Origin: Micromonospora gifhornensis
GTDB lineage: Bacteria > Actinomycetota > Actinomycetes > Mycobacteriales > Micromonosporaceae
Length of the DNA stretch: 64,000 nucleotides
NCBI RefSeq assembly: GCF_016863515.1
Contig: NZ_BOPA01000014.1
Coordinates: forward strand, 304,258 to 368,257
Reading direction: 5' to 3'
The translations under genes and the position numbers were made by a program. A model generated the notes under the pieces. The model did no database searches. It saw only the letters and a list, made by a program, of their open reading frames with translations, and was not told the origin of the DNA. Below, in pieces: positions 8,595 to 16,575 of this stretch. Numbering within the stretch: position 1 is the stretch's first letter; each line of letters begins with the position of its first letter.

Positions 8595-9180
8595 TCAGTG
8601 AAGGGTGGAGCGGTGGGTGGGGCTGAGGCGGAGGTGTTCGGTCGTGACCACCGCTGCGGGAGGCTCTGCCGGTAGGGGTGACCGGGTGAGCCAGACCAGG
8701 GCGTGCTCCTGTTCGCGGACCGGCAGCCGAGGGAAGTTGTTCGCGCTGTACTCGGTCTTCAACACGGCCAGGGTTTCCGTCGAGCTGTGCGTGGGATCGA
8801 GGAAAGGGCCGTTGCCGTACCAGATCGTCGCGTGCAGGACCGAGTCGGGATTAACGGGTGCCGCGGTCCAGTACCGGCACCGCGACGATCTCGCGGAGCA
8901 GCAGTACGTTGTCGAAGTCGAGCATCGTGTCGTTCGCCGCTGGTCCGTGTTTCGCCCACACCGGTCCTGTGTAGAAGGCCGTCAGGGCGGTCCGGCGCGA
9001 TGGCATGTCGGCGAATCCGCGCAGCCACACGAACTGGTCGGGCCGGTCGAGGTCGCGGAACTGGCCCAGCACTGCCATCCCCAGTTCTTCCTGGGTTTCG
9101 ACGAACTCGCGGTCGAAGAGGTCGATCAGTTCGTCGCGGCGTCCCGCCCGCAGGGTGTACCGGCGTAATTCGACGATCAT
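8595..9180 (-). pseudogene. NIPSNAP-family gene split by a frameshift
   Basis: The minus strand encodes a NIPSNAP-like protein in two frames. From ATG 9180 a 109-aa segment (MIVELRRYTLRAG..., two-fold ferredoxin-like NIPSNAP domain) runs to TAA at 8851-8853. Immediately afterwards a +1 frame continues as NPDSVLHATIWYGNGPFL and ENNF-like NNFPRLPVREQEH, ending at TGA 8595-8597. This second segment is the normal C-terminal half of NIPSNAP proteins of about 200 aa. The shift lies near 8853-8870. It is either a genuine pseudogene or a sequencing indel. The gene is coupled by a TCAT/ATGA overlap to the Rrf2 regulator. NIPSNAP function is not well defined. Confidence 0.7.
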
Positions 9181-9602
9181 GCCAGGATCCTTTCCAGGAC
9201 GTCGGCGACGGTCCAGCGCGCCAGCGTCGCCCGGAACGTGTCGGTCGCTTCGTCGTACAGGTCGGTGAGCACCGGGCGGATGCCGCGTCCGACCGGGCAC
9301 TCCAGGTTCGGTTCGGAGTGGTGCAGGGCGAGTAGTGGCTCCGGCGAGACGGCGAGCCAGATGTCCAGCAACGTGATCTCTGCTGCCGGCCGTCCGAGGG
9401 AGAAGCCGGCGCCGTTGCCGCGGCGTGCCGTCACCAGGCCGGCCCGCTGCAGGTCACCGAGGCTGCGTCGGATGATGACCGCGTTCGTGTTGATGCTGGC
9501 CGCCACCTCGTCAGAGGTGAGCACCTCACGACCGCGCTGCCTGGCCAGTTCCAACCACGCCAACGCGTGGGCCGCGATCGTCACCCTGCTGTTGGCCGCC
9601 AC
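9177..9602 (-). CDS. Rrf2-family transcriptional regulator
   Basis: A 141-aa winged-helix regulator of the Rrf2 family, YwgB-like. The N-terminal AANSRVTIAAHALAWLEL and the DNA-recognition region AASINTNAVIIRRSLGDLQRAGLV are typical. The region ITLLDIWLAVSPEP...LHHSEPN lacks the three-Cys cluster of IscR/NsrR, so an iron-sulfur sensor is unlikely; only one Cys (ECPVG) is seen. GTG 9602 is chosen because homologues begin M-A-A-N-S-R; a TTG at 9638 is possible. It is transcribed with the NIPSNAP gene, its probable target. Confidence 0.85.
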   Translation of the reverse strand: MAANSRVTIAAHALAWLELARQRGREVLTSDEVAASINTNAVIIRRSLGDLQRAGLVTARRGNGAGFSLGRPAAEITLLDIWLAVSPEPLLALHHSEPNLECPVGRGIRPVLTDLYDEATDTFRATLARWTVADVLERILA

Positions 9603-9603
9603 C

Positions 9604-9623
9604 CCGACAGTCTCGCCTGTCGG
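9604..9623 (-). promoter_or_regulatory. inverted repeat just upstream of the Rrf2 gene
   Basis: CCGACAG-N6-CTGTCGG is a perfect 7-bp dyad directly before GTG 9602. It could be an Rrf2 operator or a 5'-UTR hairpin masking the ribosome site. A TATGGT -10 candidate lies just upstream on the minus strand (about 9639-9644). Confidence 0.4.
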
Positions 9624-9678
9624 CGACACCAAAAGCAACCATATTTGTTACGTCCGGCGTTGGTTTCTGCCGCCGGGG

Positions 9679-10182
9679 TTATCGCGTCGCTGATCTCGCG
9701 CTGCTCTGTAGACCCGGGTGGACGCCTGCCGGGTGTCCGGTGCGCTCGGCGAGCCGTTGCAGGGCGGCGATGAGATGTCCGCGTTCGTCGGCGTCGAGCG
9801 GAGTGAGGATCTCGTCCTCGTGCTGGTCGGCGATCCTGCGGGCGCGGGGGAGCAGGGCGCGTGCTGCGTCGGTCAGGTGGATGGCGTGGGCGCGGCGGTC
9901 GGTGGGGTGTCGCCGACGTTCGACCAGCCCGCGATGCTGAAGGTCGTCGAGAAGTCCGACCATGACCTTGCGGTGGATGCCGAGCACGTCGGCGAGCTGT
10001 TGCTGGGTGCTTCCTTCGCCGCGCTCAAGGTGCATGAGCAGCCCGAAGTGATTCGGTGCGATGCCCAGCGGCGCCAGTCGCGTTGCGAAGGTCTGCGCGG
10101 TGTGGAACCCGAGCTGGGAGAGCAGGAAGTTGGCTCGGCCGGCCAGCGGCCGGTCCGTGCCGGGTGCGAGATCATCAGCCAC
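9679..10182 (-). CDS. MarR-family transcriptional regulator
   Basis: A 167-aa MarR regulator. The winged helix is clear: STQQQLADVLGIHRKVMVGLLDDL is the recognition region and RRRHPTDRRAHAIHLT is the wing with the conserved DRR. MarR proteins repress until a small ligand binds. The gene is divergent from the 10296 gene, with a 13-bp perfect palindrome between them. The GTG start at 10182 is preceded by TACAAT (10189-10194) and exactly six bases, so the message is probably leaderless. Likely autoregulatory and controlling the divergent pair. Confidence 0.88.
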   Translation of the reverse strand: MADDLAPGTDRPLAGRANFLLSQLGFHTAQTFATRLAPLGIAPNHFGLLMHLERGEGSTQQQLADVLGIHRKVMVGLLDDLQHRGLVERRRHPTDRRAHAIHLTDAARALLPRARRIADQHEDEILTPLDADERGHLIAALQRLAERTGHPAGVHPGLQSSARSATR

Positions 10183-10216
10183 CCCATTATTGTACGCCTT
10201 CCTGACTGTCGGGTAC

Positions 10217-10229
10217 GGTAACAGTTACC
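10217..10229. promoter_or_regulatory. MarR-type operator palindrome
   Basis: GGTAACAGTTACC is a perfect 6-1-6 palindrome in the 113-bp divergent region between the MarR gene and the 10296 gene. It lies about 25-35 bases upstream of the inferred MarR transcript start. The position and symmetry fit a MarR dimer site; binding is inferred. Confidence 0.5.
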
Positions 10230-10295
10230 ACTGCTCCGCAGTTGGTGTTCGGGTGAGGCTGACCGCACTGTCCCGTCTACGCCAGAGGATGCCGA

Positions 10296-10973
10296 ATGTC
10301 CTACCCGCTGCCCCAGTTCGTCGAGCCGGAACCACACGGATTCATCTATCTGGGCTTCCAGGCCGAGCCCCCGCGACAGGCACCCGTCTACACCCGTACC
10401 GCGCGCCGGCAACAGGCGGCGGCGCGGCTCGTCCAGGCCGTCCCCGTACTCCTGCGCCGCCCGGACGTGGCGTCCGTACGCGTCTTCCGTGCGGTGTTCA
10501 TCCCGCCACTGCCCGGTGCGCCCCGCTACGACCTCGCGATGCTCATCCGGACGAAGCACGTGGAAGACCTGGAAGCGGTGCGCGCCTGCGGCGAGGTCTC
10601 GGCCGTCGACGGCGAGCAGCTCCTGGCCGGCGTCAACGTGGCCCGGATAGGCGACACCGAGGCCCGCACCGACGGGGTGTTCCTGTTCAACCACTTCACC
10701 GCCGCGCCCGGCACCGACGCCGAAGCCGTCTGGCGATCAGTCACCGGCTGGTACACCACGAAGACCGCAGTGGACAACTCCACCGCCCTACGGCCCACCG
10801 AGCCTTCGCCGTTCGCCCTGGTGAACTATGTGCGACTGCCGGCCGGGCCGATCCGTTTCCTGGTCGGGCAACTCACGCGTCCGAGCTTCCACCGTTTCGT
10901 GCGGGCCCGCCTCGACGCCCACGGGATGCGGGCGCTACCCGCCTTCCACCGGCTCGTGCACACGTCGGCGTAA
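10296..10973 (+). CDS. conserved hypothetical protein, divergent from MarR
   Basis: A 225-aa soluble protein with no signal peptide. The composition suggests two alpha/beta (ferredoxin-like) repeats: YDLAMLIRTKHVEDL and FLFNHFTAAPGTDAEAVWRSVTGWY look like dimeric alpha+beta-barrel strands and helices. No catalytic motif is evident and I do not recognise a named family. ATG 10296 follows AGAGGA by six bases. It is co-transcribed with the membrane protein at 10996 (22 bases downstream) and probably controlled by the divergent MarR, which suggests a role in a stress or xenobiotic response. Confidence 0.7.
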   Translation: MSYPLPQFVEPEPHGFIYLGFQAEPPRQAPVYTRTARRQQAAARLVQAVPVLLRRPDVASVRVFRAVFIPPLPGAPRYDLAMLIRTKHVEDLEAVRACGEVSAVDGEQLLAGVNVARIGDTEARTDGVFLFNHFTAAPGTDAEAVWRSVTGWYTTKTAVDNSTALRPTEPSPFALVNYVRLPAGPIRFLVGQLTRPSFHRFVRARLDAHGMRALPAFHRLVHTSA

Positions 10974-10995
10974 CGTCGAACGGAGGTCGACCCTC

Positions 10996-11553
10996 ATGAG
11001 CTTCCCTCGTCTTGCCGGGGTTGCGGGGACAGGTTTCGTCGTCATCCTGGTCGCGGCCAACGTCCTGCTGGCCGCAGCGGGTCTTCCCACCCCGTCCGAA
11101 GCGGCATCCGTCGACGAGATCACCACGGTCCTCGCTGCCGGTGCCGGGTCGCTGCGACTGGCGTCGGCGCTCCTGCCGGCCGCCTGGTTGCTGGCCACGT
11201 TCTTCGCCGTCGGGGTGTGCGTCTGCCTCGGACGCGACGAGCGAGGCCGCACGGACCCGTGGTCCCTGGTCGGTCTGGCCGGCGTTCTCATGCAATCGGT
11301 GGTGTTCACAAGTGTCGAGGCCACCCGCCTCGCCCTGATGTCCGCCGCCCGGCACGAGCCCAGCGGCGTTGCTGGCCTGTGGGGTCTGCACACCGCCCTG
11401 TTCGGTTTCAACCAGGTCTTCCTCGCCACCGCACTTGTCGGGTTCTCGGTCTCCGGCATTCGTACCGCAGTCATCGCCCGGTGGCACGCCGGCATCGGGT
11501 TCGTCGCCGCCGCGCTGCTGTTCGTCACCGCGACGAGTACAGCATCATCCTGA
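10996..11553 (+). CDS. small integral membrane protein
   Basis: A 185-aa protein with about five hydrophobic segments (around residues 5-28, 52-75, 88-108, 125-150 and 160-180). ATG 10996 has a GGAGG site nine bases upstream. It resembles DUF4386-like small membrane proteins in layout but I cannot assign it securely. It is second gene of the MarR-divergent unit. Confidence 0.65.
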   Translation: MSFPRLAGVAGTGFVVILVAANVLLAAAGLPTPSEAASVDEITTVLAAGAGSLRLASALLPAAWLLATFFAVGVCVCLGRDERGRTDPWSLVGLAGVLMQSVVFTSVEATRLALMSAARHEPSGVAGLWGLHTALFGFNQVFLATALVGFSVSGIRTAVIARWHAGIGFVAAALLFVTATSTASS

Positions 11554-11721
11554 TCCGACGTGCGCCGCAGCCGTCCGCTGTCACCTGACGTTGCCTCCGC
11601 CGGCCTCGTGCGTAAGGCCTCGACACCGCCAGGTTGCGGCGAGTGCGGGTGGGGTGATGGTGCGTAGGAATATCCGTCGGGGGTTTGCGTGACTGTCCGA
11701 TGCGGAATAGCCTCGGTCGCC

Positions 11722-11746
11722 CATCTAAATACCGGGTATTCAGATG
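11722..11746. promoter_or_regulatory. 25-bp near-perfect AT-rich palindrome
   Basis: CATCTAAATACC-G-GGTATTCAGATG is a 12-1-12 dyad with one mismatch, unusually AT-rich for this genome. It sits about 104 bases upstream of the Tat amidase start. It could be a repressor operator for the amidase or a transcript hairpin. The rest of 11554-11849 shows no gene. Confidence 0.5.
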
Positions 11747-11849
11747 AAACCGGGCGATGCGTTCGGGCTTGTGTAGTGCTGGCAGGGCTGGTCCAGCGTG
11801 ACCGACCTGCGCCGCGAACGGGAAGTCACCCACTCGAAGGAGTCCGTCG

Positions 11850-12959
11850 ATGGTAACCAGACGAAATGCCCTGGCGGCCGGAGCGTTCGCCGCTGCCGCG
11901 CTTCCGCTGGCCGCAGTGATGATGCGTGGTTCGGCCTCGGCCGAGTCGACGCCGACCGGCGGGCAGACCGCCCCGCGTACGTTGTCGCGACAGGCAGGCC
12001 GGATGCGTGCGGGCAGCCGGGTGAGCGGCACCTCGTTCCCGGTCAGCCATCTGGGAGTGCGCTGGGCGGGTGACAACCCTCTGCGGATCCGCTTCCGGAC
12101 GACTTCCGGATGGGCGCCCTGGCAGATGGTGAACGGCTGCGACGGCGGTCATGACGATGCCGAGGTGGGCGGCCACGCAGCCCTGATCACCGCCCCACTG
12201 GCGACCGGTTACGAACTCGACGCGGGTGGTGCCGACGCGGTGCAGATCATCGAGGTGAACACCGTTGACGGGCTGCGGGAACTGCGACTCGCCGGTGCGG
12301 GCCGAGGAATGCCGATCGGTGACCGGGTCGTGCCGGTGCGATACCTCAGCCGGGCAGCCTGGGGGGCCGACGAGTCGTTGCGGTTCAACCCGGACGGTAC
12401 TCCGAAGTTCGGCGCCGACCAGTTCTTCCCCGTACAGACCGTGACGGTGCACCACACCGCAGGCCAGAACGACGACCCGGACCCGGCCGGGTTCGTCCGA
12501 GGGCTGTACCAGTTCGACCTCGACCGCTACGGGGACCTCGGCTATCACCTGATGATCGACGAGGCGGGCACCGTCTACGAGGGCCGCGCGTCCGGCAGTG
12601 ACTCGCAGCCGATGTTCGGACCGGCCGGTGCCGACGGCCGTCCGCTGATGATCAGCGCCGCCCATGTCGGCGGCATGAATAGCGGCAACCTCGGCATCGC
12701 ACTGCTCGGCGACTTCACCAGCCAGCAGCCGACCGCAGCGGCCCGGTCGGCGTTGACCAAGGTCCTCGCCGGCATCTGTGCCGTACAGCGGCTCGACCCA
12801 CGGGCCGCGACAACTTTCGTCAACCCGGTCAGCGGCATCCAGTTGGCGGTCGACACCATCTCCGGTCACCGGGACTGGCTGGCCACCGAATGCCCCGGCA
12901 ACGCCTTCTACCCGGCGCTGCCCGCGCTCCGGAAGAGGGTGGCAAGCCTCCTGCGCTGA
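11850..12959 (+). CDS. Tat-exported N-acetylmuramoyl-L-alanine amidase (PGRP/amidase_2 family)
   Basis: A 369-aa secreted hydrolase that would cleave the lactyl-alanine bond of peptidoglycan. The N-terminus has a twin-arginine signal (TRRNAL followed by an Ala-rich stretch to about residue 30, ending near SASAE). The amidase_2/PGRP domain occupies about residues 165-365. The zinc and catalytic set is visible: His in VHHTAG, Tyr in VYEGR, and His and Cys in GHRDWLATECPG. Residues 50-150 form a separate beta-rich domain found in actinobacterial homologues. ATG 11850 has GAAGGAG eight bases upstream. It is monocistronic with a strong hairpin after it. Confidence 0.9.
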   Translation: MVTRRNALAAGAFAAAALPLAAVMMRGSASAESTPTGGQTAPRTLSRQAGRMRAGSRVSGTSFPVSHLGVRWAGDNPLRIRFRTTSGWAPWQMVNGCDGGHDDAEVGGHAALITAPLATGYELDAGGADAVQIIEVNTVDGLRELRLAGAGRGMPIGDRVVPVRYLSRAAWGADESLRFNPDGTPKFGADQFFPVQTVTVHHTAGQNDDPDPAGFVRGLYQFDLDRYGDLGYHLMIDEAGTVYEGRASGSDSQPMFGPAGADGRPLMISAAHVGGMNSGNLGIALLGDFTSQQPTAAARSALTKVLAGICAVQRLDPRAATTFVNPVSGIQLAVDTISGHRDWLATECPGNAFYPALPALRKRVASLLR

Positions 12960-13011
12960 CCCTTCTCACGTACTCCGAGACGGGGTCGGTGGCCGGCAAC
13001 AGCGGCAACGA

Positions 13012-13050
13012 TGAGGCGGCGCTGATGAGCAACTCGCATCCGCCGCCTCA
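13012..13050 (+). terminator. hairpin terminator after the amidase gene
   Basis: TGAGGCGGCG pairs perfectly with CGCCGCCTCA, with an inner GATG/CATC extension after a two-base bulge. There is no U-tract, as is common in actinomycetes. It lies 52 bases past the amidase stop. Confidence 0.65.
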
Positions 13051-13095
13051 CTGCCTCGCCCGGTAATCGAGTTCTGCTGCCTGCGGGCCCTGCCA

Positions 13096-13101
13096 TAGAC
13101 T
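13096..13101 (+). promoter_or_regulatory. -10 element of a leaderless promoter
   Basis: TAGACT is followed by exactly six bases and then ATG 13108, so transcription is expected to start at or next to the start codon. No ribosome site precedes the ATG. Confidence 0.55.
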
Positions 13102-13107
13102 CCGCCG

Positions 13108-14679
13108 ATGCCTGAGGTGTCGGGGGACTTCGAAATCCACATCACGGTTCACGCTCATCAGGCCGAGGAACTGTGCACGTTCGCCGGCGAGCATGGCGTG
13201 AAGTTCATCCATATCGTGCTCGACCGTGGCACCTACGCCTCTCAACCGATGCTCACCCTGAGCGGGCGAGGCACCCTGGCTGAGCAGCAGGACGCGGTGC
13301 AGCGTTGGGTACGCGAACTGCGCGCAGTGGGGATACACCCATGCCGCTCGAAGATCGAGGCGGCACCGTGGTGCGCCGGCGTACCGCAGTCGGACAAGCA
13401 GGCGGCAGCCGAGCCGGGTGGCCGGTACTTCGAGCATCACGTCAAACTGCTGCTACCCAGCACGGCGGTCGCGGATCTGGTGGCTCTCACCGAACTTGTC
13501 GCGCCACACGGGGCGCGGCTGTCCCGCAACGCCCGCCGGGAGTTTGCGGACGGCGCGCAGGAGCGGTTCGTCAACCAGCGCTGTCACGGTGTCGGGCTCG
13601 CCACGGCCCGGCATCGGCTGGACCAGCTCGTCGAGACCCTCCGAGCCGCGGGCCACGAGCCGACCACAGTGGAGCAGGAATACGTCGTCTTCGACAGCGC
13701 CCTGCACCACGACCATGGCTGGTTGGACTCACCGAAGCCGGGCGCGAACGGTTGGGTACTGAAGCGCGAGCACAGGATGAGGTACGCGCCAGCCGGATCC
13801 CCGGACTACCCACCGACCTACCGGCCACTACCCGCCGGCCCGACCGTACGCCAGCGGGCGGCCTTCGACCCCGCCCTCAGGCAGTACCCGAACGCCTACC
13901 GTGCCGGCGAACCCGACTTCCTGGATGCGGCCACCGGCCAGCTGTGGACCGACGCCCGACGTACCGCCATGAATCACCTCCTGGCGGCCATCGCCGCAAC
14001 CACCTGGGCTCAGCATCTGGTCCTGCGCGGCAGCGTCACCATGGCGGCCTGGGTCGGCGACGCCGCCCGCGACCCGGGCGACCTCGACTTCGTCGTAACC
14101 CCGCACACCATCACCAGCGACAGCACCGACGCCCGCACGCTGCTCGACGACATCAAGACCGCCGTCCGCACCGCACCCGGCGGCGGCCTGCAACCGGACC
14201 ACATCACCGAATCCGCCATCTGGACGTACGAACGTGCTGACGGACGCCGCCTGCTCGTGCCGTTTCGCACCCCGGAGGCGCCGGACGGTCACGTACAGAT
14301 CGACATCGTCTTCGGTGAGCGACTGCCTCTCCCACCAGAGGTGCTGATCCTGCCCGGCGTCGACGAGCCGTTGCTGGCCGCGCCGGCCCCGCTGGCGCTG
14401 GCGTGGAAGCTGCTGTGGCTGGCCACCGACTCATACCCGCAGGGCAAGGACCTCTACGACGCGGTCCTGCTCGCCGAACACACAAGCGCCGATCAGGCCC
14501 TCGTCCGCGAACTCATTCGACCGGAACTCGGCGCCGAAGCCGACACCTTCACCGCCGAGACCGTGCTGTCCTGGGAGGTCGACTGGTCCAACTTCACCGA
14601 CGAGTACCCCGGTATCTCGGGCACCGTCGAGCAGTGGACCAAGCGGCTGGCCCTGGCCCTCGAACAGGCCTGGACCTGA
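13108..14679 (+). CDS. fusion of a duplicated N-terminal domain with an AbiEii-type nucleotidyltransferase
   Basis: A 523-aa protein in two parts. Residues 6-205 hold two copies of a module starting FEIHITV (8-14) and FEHHVKL (108-114); the first contains KFIHIVLDRGTY and KIEAAPW. Residues 285-523 are a nucleotidyltransferase of the AbiEii/AbiGii toxin family: G308-S309 in LRGSV, then D325 and D327 in DPGDLDF, supply the GS-x-DxD metal site. AbiEii-type enzymes transfer nucleotides to tRNA or other targets and act as toxins. No partner antitoxin gene (AbiEi) is adjacent. The start is leaderless (see 13096). The function of the N-terminal duplicated module is unknown. Confidence 0.75.
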   Translation: MPEVSGDFEIHITVHAHQAEELCTFAGEHGVKFIHIVLDRGTYASQPMLTLSGRGTLAEQQDAVQRWVRELRAVGIHPCRSKIEAAPWCAGVPQSDKQAAAEPGGRYFEHHVKLLLPSTAVADLVALTELVAPHGARLSRNARREFADGAQERFVNQRCHGVGLATARHRLDQLVETLRAAGHEPTTVEQEYVVFDSALHHDHGWLDSPKPGANGWVLKREHRMRYAPAGSPDYPPTYRPLPAGPTVRQRAAFDPALRQYPNAYRAGEPDFLDAATGQLWTDARRTAMNHLLAAIAATTWAQHLVLRGSVTMAAWVGDAARDPGDLDFVVTPHTITSDSTDARTLLDDIKTAVRTAPGGGLQPDHITESAIWTYERADGRRLLVPFRTPEAPDGHVQIDIVFGERLPLPPEVLILPGVDEPLLAAPAPLALAWKLLWLATDSYPQGKDLYDAVLLAEHTSADQALVRELIRPELGAEADTFTAETVLSWEVDWSNFTDEYPGISGTVEQWTKRLALALEQAWT

Positions 14680-14721
14680 CCGAACCGGAACGGCTCGGCG
14701 GCAGGCACGGCCCGGCACGGC

Positions 14722-15213
14722 TCAGCGTGGTCCCAGCCCGGTGCGCCCGTCGAGCAGCTCGCGCACGACATCCAGGTGACCGGCATGCCGAGCGGTCTCC
14801 TCGATGACGTGCAGCACGATCCGTCGCAGATCGGTGGTCTGCGACGCCAGCGGCTCCTCCGGATGTCGGCCGACCGGTGTCGCCGTCAACGGAGCCGCCG
14901 CGATGATCGCGTCGGAGATCTCGCACTGGTCGCGATAGAAACCGAAGACCTGGGACGGCGTTCGAGTCGTGACGAGCGGGGTGTGCTCGTCGGGCCAGGG
15001 CAACGGCTCCGCCGCGCCACGGAAGACCTCCTGGAACCAGTGGCGCTCGGCGTGCCCGAGATGCTCCACCAGGCCGAGCGGCGACCATCCGGAGGGCAGG
15101 ACGGGCGTTCGCAGCGAGGTCTCGTCCAGATCGGCCAGGATGGCTCGGATGACGGCACGCTGATACGTGAGGAACTCACACAGCGCCGCCTTCTCCATAT
15201 CGATGGTCACCAC
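14722..15213 (-). CDS. DinB/DUF664-family protein
   Basis: A 163-aa four-helix-bundle protein of the DinB/DUF664 type. Metal-binding histidines are visible in LVEHLGHAERHW and HVIEETARHAGHLD. Actinobacterial members include mycothiol-dependent S-transferases, so a thiol-transferase role is plausible but unproven. GTG 15213 is preceded on the minus strand by TAGCCT and six bases, indicating a leaderless message. Monocistronic; its 3' end converges with the preceding gene. Confidence 0.85.
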   Translation of the reverse strand: MVTIDMEKAALCEFLTYQRAVIRAILADLDETSLRTPVLPSGWSPLGLVEHLGHAERHWFQEVFRGAAEPLPWPDEHTPLVTTRTPSQVFGFYRDQCEISDAIIAAAPLTATPVGRHPEEPLASQTTDLRRIVLHVIEETARHAGHLDVVRELLDGRTGLGPR

Positions 15214-15340
15214 GCCGGCAGGCTAGCGTCCGACACCGACACTCTTCGGGAAGCCACCGACCTGGGCGCTCCCAACGGCACGCGTTGTCACCGTGCGTCT
15301 GGTCGTGGAGGCGCAGGGCCACTGGTCGGCAAGGCCGGGC

Positions 15341-16408
15341 TCACAGTTGGACGACGTGGCCCACCCGTGGCGGCGTGCGGCCCGCGAGGACGTCGAGCCA
15401 GGCGTGCCGCAGCGCCTCGGGACCGTTGCCGATCTGCACGTCGAGCCACTTGTTCAGCACCGGCACGAATCGCTGCCAGGCAGCGGTGAACCGTTCGTCG
15501 AGGCCGTCGCGGCCCCAGTCGCGGCTGCGCTTGCGCATCTGCACCGGTGCGAAGAAGACCTGCCCGGCGGCGTCGGCGTTGGGGGTCTGTTGGGTGAGCC
15601 CGACGGCGATGTCCCGGACGAGTCGGTCGCCGAGATGCTCGCGCAGCGCACGTCGGGTGGCGGGTGCTCCCGCCAGGTCGAGGTAGACGGTCGGGACCGG
15701 GTCGAGGGCGCTGATGTCGTCGTAGGTGAGGACCGTGTCGTAGCAGCCGAGTGACCGGGTGAACGCCAGATTGCCGGGGGAGGTGAGCCCGATCAGGCGC
15801 GGTCCGCGGCCGTGCAGTTCAAAGGCGGCAGCGTACGCCGTCTTGCTCGACGCCGACGACAGCACCAGCGACTGCGCGCCATAGTGGTCGTTGTCGATGA
15901 TCTGGTCGGCGAGCATGAACGAGGTGAAGAACAACGGCCGGAACAGGATCAGCAGGTCCTCCTGTTCCGCCCGGTAGGCGGGGTCGCCGGTGGTCGACCG
16001 GTACGCGTTGTACGGCGAGGGCAGATCGACCCGGTGCGCGCTGGCGTCGCGGAACCCGGTGGCGTCCACCCGTTCGGGGCGTACCACCAGATGGCCGGCG
16101 GGCGGCAGGTAGCCGTAGACCCGCTGACCCGGCTCGACGCCGGCCACGGTGGACGCGATCACCTCGGCGAAGCCCCACAGCGGCGGAAGACCCCACTGCC
16201 GGTCGAGCCCTCGGGCCTCGGGTGGGAAGAACTCCCAGTAGCGCATCGCGTCGCCGAGCACCGCGTACGTCACGTTGTTGGCGGTCAGACCGACGCGGTC
16301 CACCCGCAGCAGCGCCTGTCCGTCGGCGATGGCAGGCATCGGGCTGTCGACGAGTGTGGTGCGGGCGCGGTCGTCACGGGCCACGGCGAAGGTCCACGAG
16401 TCAGCCAT
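15341..16408 (-). CDS. DUF2855 family protein (MDR-like fold)
   Basis: A 355-aa protein of the DUF2855 family, distantly related to medium-chain dehydrogenases: LLRVDRVGLTANNVTYAVLG resembles the GroES-like start, and SLVLSSASSKTA stands in the place of the nucleotide-binding loop. No zinc ligands are evident. Function is unknown; oxidoreductase-like activity is inferred only from fold similarity. ATG 16408 is preceded by TAACGT (16415-16420) and exactly six bases, so the transcript is probably leaderless. It is divergent from the 16576 gene. Confidence 0.85.
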   Translation of the reverse strand: MADSWTFAVARDDRARTTLVDSPMPAIADGQALLRVDRVGLTANNVTYAVLGDAMRYWEFFPPEARGLDRQWGLPPLWGFAEVIASTVAGVEPGQRVYGYLPPAGHLVVRPERVDATGFRDASAHRVDLPSPYNAYRSTTGDPAYRAEQEDLLILFRPLFFTSFMLADQIIDNDHYGAQSLVLSSASSKTAYAAAFELHGRGPRLIGLTSPGNLAFTRSLGCYDTVLTYDDISALDPVPTVYLDLAGAPATRRALREHLGDRLVRDIAVGLTQQTPNADAAGQVFFAPVQMRKRSRDWGRDGLDERFTAAWQRFVPVLNKWLDVQIGNGPEALRHAWLDVLAGRTPPRVGHVVQL

Positions 16409-16490
16409 GCTGTGACGTTAGGCAGCCGCCGACCCGGAGACAAGTGCACTGGGAGTGCAAAATCCCACTCACCCGCCTTTCGCCGGCCCG

Positions 16491-16551
16491 GTCCCGGTCA
16501 CCCGGGACAGTCGTCCCTGGTGCCTGGGTCTGTGGCCCGCACAGACTCGCC
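16491..16551 (+). promoter_or_regulatory. 61-nt conserved upstream element, copy 1
   Basis: Half-sites GTCCC-N8-GGGAC-N4-GTCCC are followed by TGGTG, CTGGGTC and ACAGACTCGCC. The same 61-nt arrangement, ungapped and in the same orientation relative to the gene, occurs at 39545-39485 before the giant operon: 47 of 61 positions match and most differences fall between the half-sites. It ends 24 bases before GTG 16576. It is likely a shared operator/promoter, perhaps for the NarL-type regulator encoded at 19893. Confidence 0.65.
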
Positions 16552-16575
16552 AGCCGGAGCCGACAGGAGGAACCG

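Noticed and set aside
9604..9623. CRISPR or repeat-array unit
   Set aside because: A single inverted repeat only; no direct-repeat/spacer array is seen anywhere in the window.
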